Below, one piece after another: positions 15,559-24,326 of a stretch of DNA of 36,196 nt. The stretch covers positions 1,627-37,822 of the forward strand of contig DBXH01000040.1 of assembly GCA_002309335.1 (NCBI GenBank), in the 5' to 3' direction. Numbering within the stretch: the stretch's first letter is position 1; each line of letters starts with the position of its first letter. This DNA is from Bacteroidales bacterium UBA1217. GTDB lineage: Bacteria > Bacteroidota > Bacteroidia > Bacteroidales > P3. A model generated the notes under the pieces. It was not told the origin of the DNA. It worked only from the letters and a program-made list of their open reading frames with translations, and ran no database searches. The translations under genes were made by a program, and so were the position numbers.

Positions 15559-15589
15559 CAAAAGTACGAACATTTTTGAAACCACCAAA
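15559..15589 (-). promoter_or_regulatory. Promoter of the SPFH/Arc operon
   Basis: On the minus strand TTTG (15589-15586) is followed 19 bases later by TACTTTTG (15566-15559), an exact Bacteroidetes TTTG-N19-TAnnTTTG promoter. The implied leader to the SPFH start is about 85 bases and begins with the paired GATATC sites. Confidence 0.8.
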
Positions 15590-15679
15590 AAAAATCGTAA
15601 AAAAATAAAAAAAAATAACTGAATAATAAAAGAAACAAGCATTCGTTATAAAGAAACCATTATAATTAAAAATGCAACG

Positions 15680-15907
15680 ATGATTATTTCTGCACTACTG
15701 ATAATTACTATTGTCCTCACATTGATACTTATCCTTTTCCGCATATTGCGCGGAGAAAGTTTCCGTGATATACGCCGCGAACTGAAGGAACTGAAGGCTC
15801 AGGATGTGCCGCACTATTTCCTGCGTTCGCTTAAGATAGTATTCTCCTTCAAGCCTGGCTACACACGCAAGCAAAAGAAAGCTCAGGAACAGAAGGAAAA
15901 AAATTAA
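15680..15907 (+). CDS. Small single-pass membrane protein (75 aa)
   Basis: One hydrophobic segment at about 3-22 is followed by a strongly basic cytoplasmic tail (RELKELKAQDV, then KPGYTRKQKKAQEQKEKN). No family recognised. It is transcribed away from the SPFH operon, with about 90 AT-rich bases before it, and its stop overlaps the convergent flippase stop by 3 to 4 bases. An A-rich leader directly before ATG 15680 favours translation. Confidence 0.55.
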   Translation: MIISALLIITIVLTLILILFRILRGESFRDIRRELKELKAQDVPHYFLRSLKIVFSFKPGYTRKQKKAQEQKEKN

Positions 15908-17211
15908 ACGACTTCGCGGGTTTCGTAATTCCTTATCAAATTAATATACCACACCAGGAGGGCGAATGAAATTATTGCTCCGCTGATGGAGAAGAGCAGT
16001 ATGCCCGTTTGGAAGCTGGCGGTGAGGATGCCGGCGAGGACGGCGCCGATGCGGAGGACAAAGAGAATAATGTAGAAGATGAACTCGGTGCGCTGTTTGG
16101 AGAAGACGTTGGAAAGGAACATCAGCGAGGTGGAGGTCAGCATAATATAAATCCAGGGCAGCAGGCAGCGAATATAGTAGCCGCAGCCGCTCCAGCGTCC
16201 GCCGAAGATGAAGCCAAAGATGCTGTCGGCAAAGATGAATCCTATGACAAACAGAGGCAAGACGATGATGTTGAGCGTCTTGGCGAAGCGGAAGATGTCA
16301 GAGCGAATGCTCTTGCCTTCGCGCACCTTCTCGGCGACGCGGACGTAGAAGAGTTTTTCGAAAACGTTGTTAAGTATGTTGGCTGGACGGAAAGTGAAAG
16401 TCAGCGCCAATGAGAAAAGTCCCACCTCAGCTTTGTCGAAATACATGGCCAGCCAGATGAAGGGCAGATTGTAGGAGAGGCTGTTGACGAGGTCCTTGGG
16501 CATCGTGTAGCGCGGGAAATTGCGGAACTTGGCGGCGGCCGAGCGGCGGTCGTCGCGGGTGATGTCCTTGGGTAAGTTGAAACGATGAAGTAGCAGTCGC
16601 AAGTTGATGTTCGATACGATCTTTCCGAGCACGGTGCCAAGCGAGAGGCCTAAGCTGTGCCATAGGGTTGCTGCCAGATGGGGAAGACCGAAGAGGATCT
16701 TGAATAAGATGCCCGAAGTAGAGCCGGTGACTTCGGAGAGGGCAATCTGGCCGAATTTGCGGAAGCGGTTGAATATCTGCGAATAAACGCGCGAGGTACC
16801 GCAGAAGAAAACCATCAGCGGGATAAGCAAAGCGATGGGCAGCTGCGAGGTGAAGAACGACAGCTGCAGAAGTCCTGTGGTTTTGCCCGCATAGTGGAGA
16901 ACCAGTATCAGCGGCAGCAGCACGAGTGAGATAATGGTGTTAAGCCGGAGTGCGTGGCGGCTGACAGCGGTGGCTTCGCGGTCGGTGTCGGCAAGCACAA
17001 TGGCGAGCTCATATTTGCAGGTGCTAAGAATGATCAGGACGTCGATGAATGAGTAGAAAACGGTGTAGATACCGATGTCTTCGGGCGAGAAGAGGCGGGT
17101 GAGGAAAATGTAGGCGAGGAAGGCGATGAACTGAGCCCACATATTGCCCGACAGCAGCGTGAAACTGTCGCGAAGGAATGATGAGTTTTTTATGGTCGAA
17201 TTCAGTCTCAT
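15904..17211 (-). CDS. Polysaccharide/oligosaccharide flippase (Wzx-like)
   Basis: The 435-residue protein has about 12 hydrophobic segments and opens with LLSGNMWAQFIAFLAYIFLTRLFSPEDIGIYTVF, the classic start of MOP-superfamily flippases of the Wzx/RfbX type. Such proteins move lipid-linked sugar repeats across the inner membrane. It lies 9 bases after the VWA-like gene but no glycosyltransferase cluster surrounds it, so the glycan it serves is not evident. Confidence 0.82.
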   Translation of the reverse strand: MRLNSTIKNSSFLRDSFTLLSGNMWAQFIAFLAYIFLTRLFSPEDIGIYTVFYSFIDVLIILSTCKYELAIVLADTDREATAVSRHALRLNTIISLVLLPLILVLHYAGKTTGLLQLSFFTSQLPIALLIPLMVFFCGTSRVYSQIFNRFRKFGQIALSEVTGSTSGILFKILFGLPHLAATLWHSLGLSLGTVLGKIVSNINLRLLLHRFNLPKDITRDDRRSAAAKFRNFPRYTMPKDLVNSLSYNLPFIWLAMYFDKAEVGLFSLALTFTFRPANILNNVFEKLFYVRVAEKVREGKSIRSDIFRFAKTLNIIVLPLFVIGFIFADSIFGFIFGGRWSGCGYYIRCLLPWIYIMLTSTSLMFLSNVFSKQRTEFIFYIILFVLRIGAVLAGILTASFQTGILLFSISGAIISFALLVWYINLIRNYETREVV

Positions 17212-17220
17212 TCAATATAT

Positions 17221-19317
17221 TTAAATTTCCCCGTTGTATTTGCGAGTTATCCACTCGGCGGTGAGTAGAAGGATGATAAGGACGAAAATGAGCGGCAGAT
17301 TGAGCATATCGCTGTAGGAGGTCTCGCTGAAGACCAGCGTTTTCATATCGTCGCGCTCGCGCAGCATTGATGCTAGTTGGTCGAGTTGGTGTGACGACAC
17401 CATTGAGCCACCGGTCGACGAGGCGAGGGTGGCGAGAAGCGAGTGGTCGGCAACGGTGTTTAGTGCCTCGAGTTGGAGGTCCTCGACGAGGAACGAGCCG
17501 TTGGCTGATAGAGTTTTGCCGTTGAAGTGGGTGGAAGCCGAATAGGTATATGCGCCGGGAGGCAGGATGCCGAGGTTGAGGGTATATCCGGTAGCAGAGC
17601 GGTTAAAGGAATATTTCTTGCCTTGCTCGCCGTTTTGCCTAATGGTAAGTTCAACGTCGGGTATATTGACCGGCTCATAGCTGTCGTTGTAGAGTTGGGC
17701 GTCGAAGACAACAGCCTCCGTCTGACCGAAGATGTTCTTGGCGTCTATGTGGAATTTCTCGTTGTTTGCCCTCAGAGCGGTGAAGACAATGATTTTGTCT
17801 ACCAGAGTGTTAAAGTTGGAGTTGGTAGAGTTGGCTTGATAGTCGGCCAGCCGCCAGCGCCAAAGGCCTTCGCCAGCGATGAAGGCGTAGCGTGAAGAGG
17901 ATTGCTGTGTGACAGCAATAAGTGGAAGCCCCGAATTAACCGAACCTATGCGCGAAGAGAAGAGCGTCTGTGCGTTGGTGCCAAGTTTGTATTCGCCGAA
18001 AGGCGAAGAGAGCGGCGGGAATTGAGATATGCGTTGAGCTGTTTCGTCGGGGAGGGTGAAATAGGTGAAATTCTTATTTAGTATGGGAGCCGCCTCGTTT
18101 TGGCGGTCGATGCGCGAATAGATTTCAAGTCCCGTGTGTAGGTTGTTGAGTCGGGCGAGGTCGGTTTGACTGCCGAGCACGAAGAGGGCGGGAGTGCCCG
18201 ATTTGAGCAGAGCAGCGACGTCGATGTTCGACTCAGCCACTTTGGTTGGTAGTTGGTGGAAGATAAGGAGATTATAGTCGCGCGGATTTTTGGAGAAATC
18301 CTTGGCGAGAAATACCTCCGCCTCGAAGTTGCGGTTGTTGTCGACAGCTGAGCGGAGTGCGGCGATGTCGGGATGCGGCACAGCGGCGATGATGGCAATC
18401 TTTTGGTGGCCGTCGATGACTTCGATAGGGATGACGCGGCGGTTGTTGCGTGTGGATTTCTCGCCGCGCAGCGGCGCAATCTCGACGATATAGTTGTGCA
18501 ATCCTGCGCGGTCGGCATCGAGAGTGATGCTCTCGGTGGTAGAGAAGCGGCTGTCGTTAATAGTGATTGGTTTGGAGAAGAGTTTGCGACCGTCGCAGGA
18601 AACGGAGAGCATAGCTGTTTCGCCTTTCAGCCGATTGGCGTTGACCGTGATGTCGAGCGGGAATGAGTTGCCAAGATATGCGATGCGGTTGAAGCGGACG
18701 TTGGCGACGGAGGCATCGCAATGGATAGTGGTGTCGCCCATCGCGACGGTGTAGACGGGGAATGAGAGCTCCGATGCGGAGCTGAGTGGGTTGCTGCCCG
18801 TATTGTAGATGCCGTCGGAGGCGACGATGAGAGCGCCTACGTTGCGGTGATAGTAGCGGTCGGCCACATCGGAGAGCAGCTGCGATATGTCGGTGGAGGG
18901 ATCAGTAAAAGATGCGCCATCCTCCGAAGTCCTTGTTTCGGAACCGAAGATGAGATGTTGCACATCAAAGTCGGCCGAGAGATTGGAAGAGAGTTTGTCG
19001 AGTTGGTTGAGATAATCGTTGTGGTGGAAGGCTGAATCGGGGCAGTAGTCGAGCGACTTGCTGTTGTCCTGTGCTATGATGATGATAGGTTTCTCCTTGC
19101 GGTTGATGTCGCGTTTGACCAGCGGTGCGAGGAGAAGGAACGCAATTGCCGCCACCGAGAGGGTGCGCAGGAGAGAGAGGATGATTGAGAGTCGGCGAGA
19201 GAGAGAAGTCTCATCCTTGCGACGCAGGCGGAGCCAATAGAGTGCGAAGGCGTAAGCTGCACCCAGCAGGAGGCAGAAGAGGATGAAGTACCAGGGGTAA
19301 TCTAGAATGAGTGACAC
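17221..19317 (-). CDS. VWA-like membrane protein
   Basis: The 698-residue protein has two N-terminal membrane segments (about 9-30 and 42-64), then IIIIAQDNSKSLD at about 77-89, in which DNSKS matches the DxSxS metal-ion site of von Willebrand A domains. A beta-rich extracytoplasmic body follows, and one C-terminal segment (LPLIFVLIILLLTAEW). The layout resembles BatA/BatB-like and planctomycete-type VWA membrane proteins. The later part (about 280-480) may be an inactive glutamine-amidotransferase-like domain; that is uncertain. The role is unknown. It probably shares a transcript with the flippase. Confidence 0.72.
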   Translation of the reverse strand: MSLILDYPWYFILFCLLLGAAYAFALYWLRLRRKDETSLSRRLSIILSLLRTLSVAAIAFLLLAPLVKRDINRKEKPIIIIAQDNSKSLDYCPDSAFHHNDYLNQLDKLSSNLSADFDVQHLIFGSETRTSEDGASFTDPSTDISQLLSDVADRYYHRNVGALIVASDGIYNTGSNPLSSASELSFPVYTVAMGDTTIHCDASVANVRFNRIAYLGNSFPLDITVNANRLKGETAMLSVSCDGRKLFSKPITINDSRFSTTESITLDADRAGLHNYIVEIAPLRGEKSTRNNRRVIPIEVIDGHQKIAIIAAVPHPDIAALRSAVDNNRNFEAEVFLAKDFSKNPRDYNLLIFHQLPTKVAESNIDVAALLKSGTPALFVLGSQTDLARLNNLHTGLEIYSRIDRQNEAAPILNKNFTYFTLPDETAQRISQFPPLSSPFGEYKLGTNAQTLFSSRIGSVNSGLPLIAVTQQSSSRYAFIAGEGLWRWRLADYQANSTNSNFNTLVDKIIVFTALRANNEKFHIDAKNIFGQTEAVVFDAQLYNDSYEPVNIPDVELTIRQNGEQGKKYSFNRSATGYTLNLGILPPGAYTYSASTHFNGKTLSANGSFLVEDLQLEALNTVADHSLLATLASSTGGSMVSSHQLDQLASMLRERDDMKTLVFSETSYSDMLNLPLIFVLIILLLTAEWITRKYNGEI

Positions 19318-19432
19318 GAGTATACAGTATATTGGTATTTGTATTATTTTAAACAGTTATTATAACGCCGAAGCGGAGGCGGTAGTATATGCGGCATCGG
19401 TTATTTTTTTTGATGGTTAATATTATGCGTAA

Positions 19433-19465
19433 AGATAGCGTTGAGATAGCGTTGGGATAGTACCG
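19433..19465. repeat. 11-bp tandem units upstream of the S46 peptidase
   Basis: AGATAGCGTTG occurs twice in direct tandem (19433-19443 and 19444-19454), followed by a partial third unit GGATAGTACCG. The tract ends 22 bases before the -33 element of the peptidase promoter, so here the units lie upstream of the promoter. The period equals that of the repeats at 7427 although the unit sequence differs. Confidence 0.75.
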
Positions 19466-19487
19466 GTGTAGAGAGAAGGAAATTTTT

Positions 19488-19519
19488 TTTGGTCAGGTCG
19501 CCTAAAATTTGTACTTTTG
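19488..19519 (+). promoter_or_regulatory. Promoter of the DPP11-type peptidase gene
   Basis: TTTG (19488-19491), a 20-base spacer and TACTTTTG (19512-19519) form an exact Bacteroidetes promoter. The start should lie near 19526, giving a leader of about 40 A-rich bases before ATG 19565. Confidence 0.82.
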
Positions 19520-19564
19520 CAAAAATTATATTGGAGCAAATAACAAAATAAAAATACAGAAATT

Positions 19565-21763
19565 ATGAAGAAAATAATGATGCTGCTGGTAATGGCAGCG
19601 ATGACAATCAGCGCTTTGGCTGATGAAGGAATGTGGATTCCGATGCTTTTAGGCCGCAATGAGGCGGATATGCAGAGAGCCGGAATGCGTATCACGGCAA
19701 AGGATATTTATGATATAAACCACGCCTGCCTGAAGGATGCAATACTGCTTTTCAATCAGGGATGCACGGGCGAGTATGTGAGTAGCGAGGGTCTGTTTCT
19801 GACCAACCACCATTGCGGCTATTCTTATATCACTAAGTACAGCACCGTTGAGCACGACTATCTGACCAGAGGCTTTTGGGCAAAGAGCCGCGAGGAGGAG
19901 ATTCCTTGCCAGGGATTGACTGCCACCCGCTTGGTGCGTATGGAGGATGTGACGGCTCAGGTGCTTGACGGTGTAACGCCCGAAACCAGCGAAAGCGAAC
20001 GCGCCGCCATTATAGAGAGAAATATCAAGGCTATCACAGATCGTGCTGAAGATGGAACCCATTACAAGGCCGTTATTAAGCCGTTCTACTATGGCAACCA
20101 ATACTTTATGTATATTAATGAGGTGTTTACCGATGTGCGTTTGGTGGGTGCGCCTCCGTCGAATATCGGCAAGTTCGGCGGCGACACCGACAATTGGATG
20201 TGGCCTCGCCATACGGGCGATTTTTCGATGTTCCGTGTTTATGCCGACGAGAACAACTTGCCTGCCAACTATTCGAAAGCGAACCGTCCTTACAAACCGT
20301 TGAAGCACCTTGAGATTTCGCTCGACGGTGTGAAGGAGGGCGATTTCACCTTTGTGTTCGGCTACCCGGGCACTACTCAGCGCTATGTGACCAGCGACGC
20401 TGTTGAACTGATGGCCAATGTGGAGAATCCTATCCGCATAGCACTTCGCACCATTCGTCTGAACCACTACAAAAATGCTATGGAGAAGAGCCCTGCACAG
20501 CGACTGAAATATGCCTCGAAGGTGGCCAGCGTAGCCAACTATTGGAAGAAATGGCAAGGAGAGACAGAGGGTATCAACCGAATGAAAGGTGTGGAGAAGA
20601 AGAGGGATTTCGAGCAGAAATACCAGCAATGGGCAAACGACAAGCCGCAATACTACAATGTGTTGCCACAGTTGCACGAGGCCTATAGCGAGATGGGTCC
20701 TATCGAGATTGAACTAATATACTACAGCGAAGGCGCCCGCGCCAGCGATTTTATGCTGCGCGCACAGAAATACAGTCAGTTGGCCAACGAGGAAGATTTT
20801 ATGAAAATCATAGGCGTCGTCAACCGCTTGAAAGAGGATAATGATAAATATTTTGAAGATTTCGACCAGCATACCATAGTCGACCGCGCTATATTCATCG
20901 AGACCTTCCTCTATCTGTGGGAGGCTGGCCATGCACCCTATCTGAATGAAAAAACAGGGACAAAGGTCGCTGTGGAGCAGAAATTGGGCAAAATATACGA
21001 CGAGTCGCTGCTAAACAACAAAAAGAAACTTAAAGCGTTCCTTGACGACTATACAGCGAAATCGGCTGGAAAACTGAAGAAAGACCCTGCGGTAGATTTG
21101 TTCAACAAGGCATACGCGCTGGCACACGACCCGCAGAAGATTGCCAAATACAAAAAAACCAACCAGGATATCCAAAACCTGATGCGCATCTATGTGAAGG
21201 GAATGATGGAGATGCAACCCCAGGTGAATTTCTTCCCTGACGCCAATCTCACGCTGCGTGTTGCCTACGGCCACATCGAAGGCTTCAATTCGTTCGACGG
21301 CGCCCACTATGAGCCGTTTAGCGACCTTAAAGGGATTATGGACAAGGAGAACCCCGACATATACGACTATGTTGTAGAGGATAAGCTGAAATCACTTTAC
21401 GCCCTAAAGGATTATGGCCCCTACGGAATTGTAACCAATATCAACGACTCGACGATAGAGGAGACCTCGGACGGCTATCTAGTGCGCTACAACCGCAAGA
21501 CCCTCAAGGATATGCCCGTGTGCTTCATAGCTACCAACCATACTACCGGCGGCAACAGCGGCAGCCCTGTGCTCAATGCCGACGGAAGGCTGATAGGCAT
21601 CAACTTTGACCGTTGCTGGGAGGGAACGATGAGTGACCTGCTGTTCGACCCTAACTACTGCCGCAATATCTGCCTCGACATACGCTACTGCCTCTTCATA
21701 ATTGACAAGTTCGCCGACGCCGGCCATCTTATCAAAGAGATGACGCTGGTATCGTCGAAGTAG
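19565..21763 (+). CDS. dpp11: S46 family dipeptidyl-peptidase, DPP11 type (Asp/Glu-specific)
   Basis: The 732-residue product has a signal peptide and then the S46 opening DEGMWIPMLLGRNEADM. The catalytic His is in TNHHCGY (His83 most likely), the Ser in TTGGNSGSPV (Ser665), and the acid is probably Asp219 or Asp228 around the RHTGDFSMFRVYAD segment. Arg683 lies 18 residues after the catalytic Ser (NFDRCWEG). In Porphyromonas DPP11 the Arg at this place selects Asp or Glu at P1, whereas DPP7 has Gly there. The enzyme should therefore release acidic dipeptides in the periplasm to feed amino-acid catabolism. A promoter with upstream 11-bp repeats precedes it. Confidence 0.88.
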   Translation: MKKIMMLLVMAAMTISALADEGMWIPMLLGRNEADMQRAGMRITAKDIYDINHACLKDAILLFNQGCTGEYVSSEGLFLTNHHCGYSYITKYSTVEHDYLTRGFWAKSREEEIPCQGLTATRLVRMEDVTAQVLDGVTPETSESERAAIIERNIKAITDRAEDGTHYKAVIKPFYYGNQYFMYINEVFTDVRLVGAPPSNIGKFGGDTDNWMWPRHTGDFSMFRVYADENNLPANYSKANRPYKPLKHLEISLDGVKEGDFTFVFGYPGTTQRYVTSDAVELMANVENPIRIALRTIRLNHYKNAMEKSPAQRLKYASKVASVANYWKKWQGETEGINRMKGVEKKRDFEQKYQQWANDKPQYYNVLPQLHEAYSEMGPIEIELIYYSEGARASDFMLRAQKYSQLANEEDFMKIIGVVNRLKEDNDKYFEDFDQHTIVDRAIFIETFLYLWEAGHAPYLNEKTGTKVAVEQKLGKIYDESLLNNKKKLKAFLDDYTAKSAGKLKKDPAVDLFNKAYALAHDPQKIAKYKKTNQDIQNLMRIYVKGMMEMQPQVNFFPDANLTLRVAYGHIEGFNSFDGAHYEPFSDLKGIMDKENPDIYDYVVEDKLKSLYALKDYGPYGIVTNINDSTIEETSDGYLVRYNRKTLKDMPVCFIATNHTTGGNSGSPVLNADGRLIGINFDRCWEGTMSDLLFDPNYCRNICLDIRYCLFIIDKFADAGHLIKEMTLVSSK

Positions 21764-21778
21764 GACCACAACCCGACA

Positions 21779-22744
21779 ATGGACAGTCTCTACCTCGCCG
21801 CATACCGCATCCTCCTGCCCCGCCGCTATCGCCGCTACCTTGAGCGTGCCGACGGCGACAAGGATATGGTCCGCGAAACACTGCTGCACGGCACTTTTTA
21901 CGAAGAGTACCGCCTCTACGGTTTTGCATCGAAAAGCGAGGCCGAACGGCGCTCCTACCTGACCGACGCAGTGCGCAACAAGATATGCCGCAAGGCCAAC
22001 AACCGCAGAGGTCAACGGATTATACTGGACAAATGGCTGACATACAACTTGTTTTCCGACTACTACAGACGTAAAGCCTGGCTGCTGGAAAAGGAGTCGG
22101 ACATAGTACCGATTGCTGCCGAAGGGATGCAATACGGCCGCCTCGTCGCCAAACCTGTTGACAAATGCGGAGGACGCGGAGTGCAATTGCTTCAATACTC
22201 CGACGAGCGCCAATGGCGCGAAAGGCTTGCAGCACTGCTCGACAAACGCGGCCGCTGGATCGTGGAGGAATGCATCGTACAGGACGAACCTATGGCTCGG
22301 TGGAATCGCGATACAGTCAATACAATAAGGATGAACACTATAATGAAAGGCGACATAGTGACACACTACACGCCGTTCATCCTCTCCGGCCGAAAAGGCA
22401 ACTTCGTCAACAACGGTGCACAGGGCGGACTTTTCGCCTCTATAAATGTTGCCGACGGAAGAATAGCAACCGATGCCTACGACGAAAATGGGAACCGCTA
22501 TGAGTGTCACCCAGACAGCGGTACACCTTTCTGCGGCGAACAGATTCCAAGGTGGAACGAGCTGCTCGAAATAACTGCGACGATGGCTCGCAGGCTGCCT
22601 GGCGTGACTTACGTCGGCTGGGACATCGCCCTTTCGCTCGATGGCTGGGTATGCGTCGAAGCCAACAAAGGCGAATTTGTGGCCCAGCAGACCACGCTCG
22701 GAAGGGGCCTGCGCAAGGAGTTTGAGCAATTGTGTGGCATATAA
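21779..22744 (+). CDS. Sugar-transfer-associated ATP-grasp protein
   Basis: The 321-residue protein shows ATP-grasp landmarks: LVAKPVDKCGGRGVQLL (nucleotide-binding loop, about 122-138), WIVEECIVQ (about 160-168), RDTVNTIRM, GGLFASIN and the metal-binding end VGWDIALSLDGWVCVEANKG. It resembles the sugar-transfer-associated ATP-grasp group found near polysaccharide genes, which is thought to form an amide or ester bond to a sugar or peptide. It starts 15 bases after the dpp11 stop and may share its transcript. Its substrate is unknown. A 427-codon open frame on the opposite strand here is a shadow. Confidence 0.75.
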   Translation: MDSLYLAAYRILLPRRYRRYLERADGDKDMVRETLLHGTFYEEYRLYGFASKSEAERRSYLTDAVRNKICRKANNRRGQRIILDKWLTYNLFSDYYRRKAWLLEKESDIVPIAAEGMQYGRLVAKPVDKCGGRGVQLLQYSDERQWRERLAALLDKRGRWIVEECIVQDEPMARWNRDTVNTIRMNTIMKGDIVTHYTPFILSGRKGNFVNNGAQGGLFASINVADGRIATDAYDENGNRYECHPDSGTPFCGEQIPRWNELLEITATMARRLPGVTYVGWDIALSLDGWVCVEANKGEFVAQQTTLGRGLRKEFEQLCGI

Positions 22745-22806
22745 AGACTGTTTTGAATACAAACTCTTTCAGGCAACGCTAAAGTGCATCCGACGATTAA
22801 AAAAAA

Positions 22807-23451
22807 ATGATTATGGATTTTTTCAAGAGACTCTTTAAAAAGAAAGAGCAAGACAATACAAAGGAGGAAGAAGGAATGAAATACTTGATTGTAGGCCTAG
22901 GCAATATCGGTGCCGAGTATGAGGGCACGCGTCATAACAGCGGCTTCATGGTACTCGACCGTTTGCTCAAGGCCTGCACCCGCGAGGGTGGCGAAAAACC
23001 AACCTATGTGCTTGAACGCCACGCCTATCGAGCCGAGGTGAAGATAAAAGGTCGCACACTTGTCCTTATTCGCCCCACTACATATATGAACCTCAGCGGT
23101 AAAGCTGTACAGTACTGGATGCAGAAGGAGAAGATTCAGCCTGCCAATCTGCTTGTCGTTGTCGACGACATAGCCCTGCCGGTTGGCAAGATAAGAATGA
23201 AGAAACAGGGATCAAACGGTGGCCACAATGGACTGGCAAATATTGACGAGTTGTTACATACATCCAACTATTGCCGCCTGCGTATAGGTATAGGCAACGA
23301 CTTCGGACAGGGACACCAGATAGACTATGTGTTGGGCCGCTTCAGCGACGAGGAACAGACCCTGCTTGACCCTGCTTTGGACAAGGCTGTCGAGGCCGTC
23401 AAGACATTTGTAACCCTAGGTCCTGACAGGGCTATGAACTTGTATAATTAA
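22807..23451 (+). CDS. pth: Peptidyl-tRNA hydrolase
   Basis: The Pth core starts at MKYLIVGLGNIGAEYEGTRHN with the active-site His in TRHN, then VVVDDIALPVGKIR (Asp) and GSNGGHNGLANI (Asn). It recycles tRNA from peptidyl-tRNA that falls off the ribosome. The start is the open question. ATG 22807 follows an A run typical of this group and adds a basic 23-residue extension (MIMDFFKRLFKKKEQ...); ATG 22876 gives the standard length and is preceded by AAGGAGGAAGAAGG, which looks like a Shine-Dalgarno site but is also Lys/Glu coding sequence. I keep the longer form. It precedes coaX by about 120 bases. Confidence 0.88.
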   Translation: MIMDFFKRLFKKKEQDNTKEEEGMKYLIVGLGNIGAEYEGTRHNSGFMVLDRLLKACTREGGEKPTYVLERHAYRAEVKIKGRTLVLIRPTTYMNLSGKAVQYWMQKEKIQPANLLVVVDDIALPVGKIRMKKQGSNGGHNGLANIDELLHTSNYCRLRIGIGNDFGQGHQIDYVLGRFSDEEQTLLDPALDKAVEAVKTFVTLGPDRAMNLYN

Positions 23452-23523
23452 AAAGTTGATTTTTTATTTATAGCAAAACGACACCCAAAAAGTTGTTGTG
23501 TGAGGGAATTATATGCGCAATGA

Positions 23524-23540
23524 TGTGTAGGGGCTACACA
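23524..23540. other. Hairpin upstream of coaX
   Basis: TGTGTAG (23524-23530) pairs with CTACACA (23534-23540) over a GGG loop, 30 bases before the coaX start. It could end pth transcription (an A-rich stretch, not a U-run, follows) or shape the coaX leader. No promoter of the consensus kind is evident between pth and coaX. Confidence 0.5.
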
Positions 23541-23570
23541 ATAAAAAGAGATAGTGTGCGTTAAGGAATT

Positions 23571-24323
23571 ATGGCAAATCTAATTCTTGACATAGGCAAT
23601 ACTCGGACCAAGGCAGCGGTGATGGCCGATGGCGAAGTGCGGGAAGTGATTTTAGTGGACGATGTAAAGCAGCTCGATCTTGGGAAGATGCAAAGAACTC
23701 ACCAGATTGACAAGGCTATTGCTTCTGTGGTGGGACCGCAGCCAGATTTCGGAGCACTACTTCCCAAGGAGTTGTATGCTCGATTCCATCAACTCAGCTA
23801 CAAGTCGAAAATGCCGATAACAATCGACTACGCCACACCTGAAACGCTCGGTATGGACCGTGTGGCGGCTGTCATAGGTGCTCGCGAGTTGTGCGGCGGT
23901 GGACCACTTATAGTGGTCGATGCCGGTAGCTGTATAACTATCGACATTATGGATAGCGCTGATTGTTACAGAGGCGGCGCGATATTGCCAGGCATTAGAA
24001 TGCGTATGAGGGCTATGAATGATTATACAGCTGCGTTGCCGATGGTAGAGTTGACTCCTGGCGAGCTGGAAGGCGAGGAGAAAATTCCGCTGACGGGACG
24101 GTCGACCAGAGAGTCGATGATGTCGGGCGTATGTAATGCGGTATTGTTTGAAATAGAGGAATTTGCGAAACAGTATAGAAAGGAATTTCCAAATGTTAAA
24201 CTTTTTTTAACAGGCGGCGATGCAGTTTTTTTTGCAAAACGATTATTTTTTCCGAACTTTGCAACTCCGAACCTAATGTATATAGGTTTGAATAGAATAC
24301 TGAATATGAATATTGTAGACTAA
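23571..24323 (+). CDS. coaX: Type III pantothenate kinase
   Basis: The 250-residue protein has the CoaX phosphate loop ILDIGNTRTK (5-14), LGMDRVAAVIGAR, the VVDAGSCITIDI motif with the catalytic Asp, RGGAILPGI and the late LTGGDA motif. It phosphorylates pantothenate as the first step of CoA synthesis and needs a monovalent cation. Type III enzymes are not inhibited by CoA. The stop is 3 bases before the outer-membrane gene, so the two are probably one transcript, an arrangement common in Bacteroidetes. Confidence 0.92.
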   Translation: MANLILDIGNTRTKAAVMADGEVREVILVDDVKQLDLGKMQRTHQIDKAIASVVGPQPDFGALLPKELYARFHQLSYKSKMPITIDYATPETLGMDRVAAVIGARELCGGGPLIVVDAGSCITIDIMDSADCYRGGAILPGIRMRMRAMNDYTAALPMVELTPGELEGEEKIPLTGRSTRESMMSGVCNAVLFEIEEFAKQYRKEFPNVKLFLTGGDAVFFAKRLFFPNFATPNLMYIGLNRILNMNIVD

Positions 24324-24326
24324 AAA

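Noticed and set aside
19649..20677. 342-codon open frame on the minus strand
   Set aside because: Antisense to the S46 peptidase; no recognisable domain and no promoter.
21479..22762. 427-codon open frame on the minus strand
   Set aside because: It is antisense to the end of dpp11 and to the ATP-grasp gene, both of which show clear family motifs; codon bias of GC-rich third positions explains the open frame.
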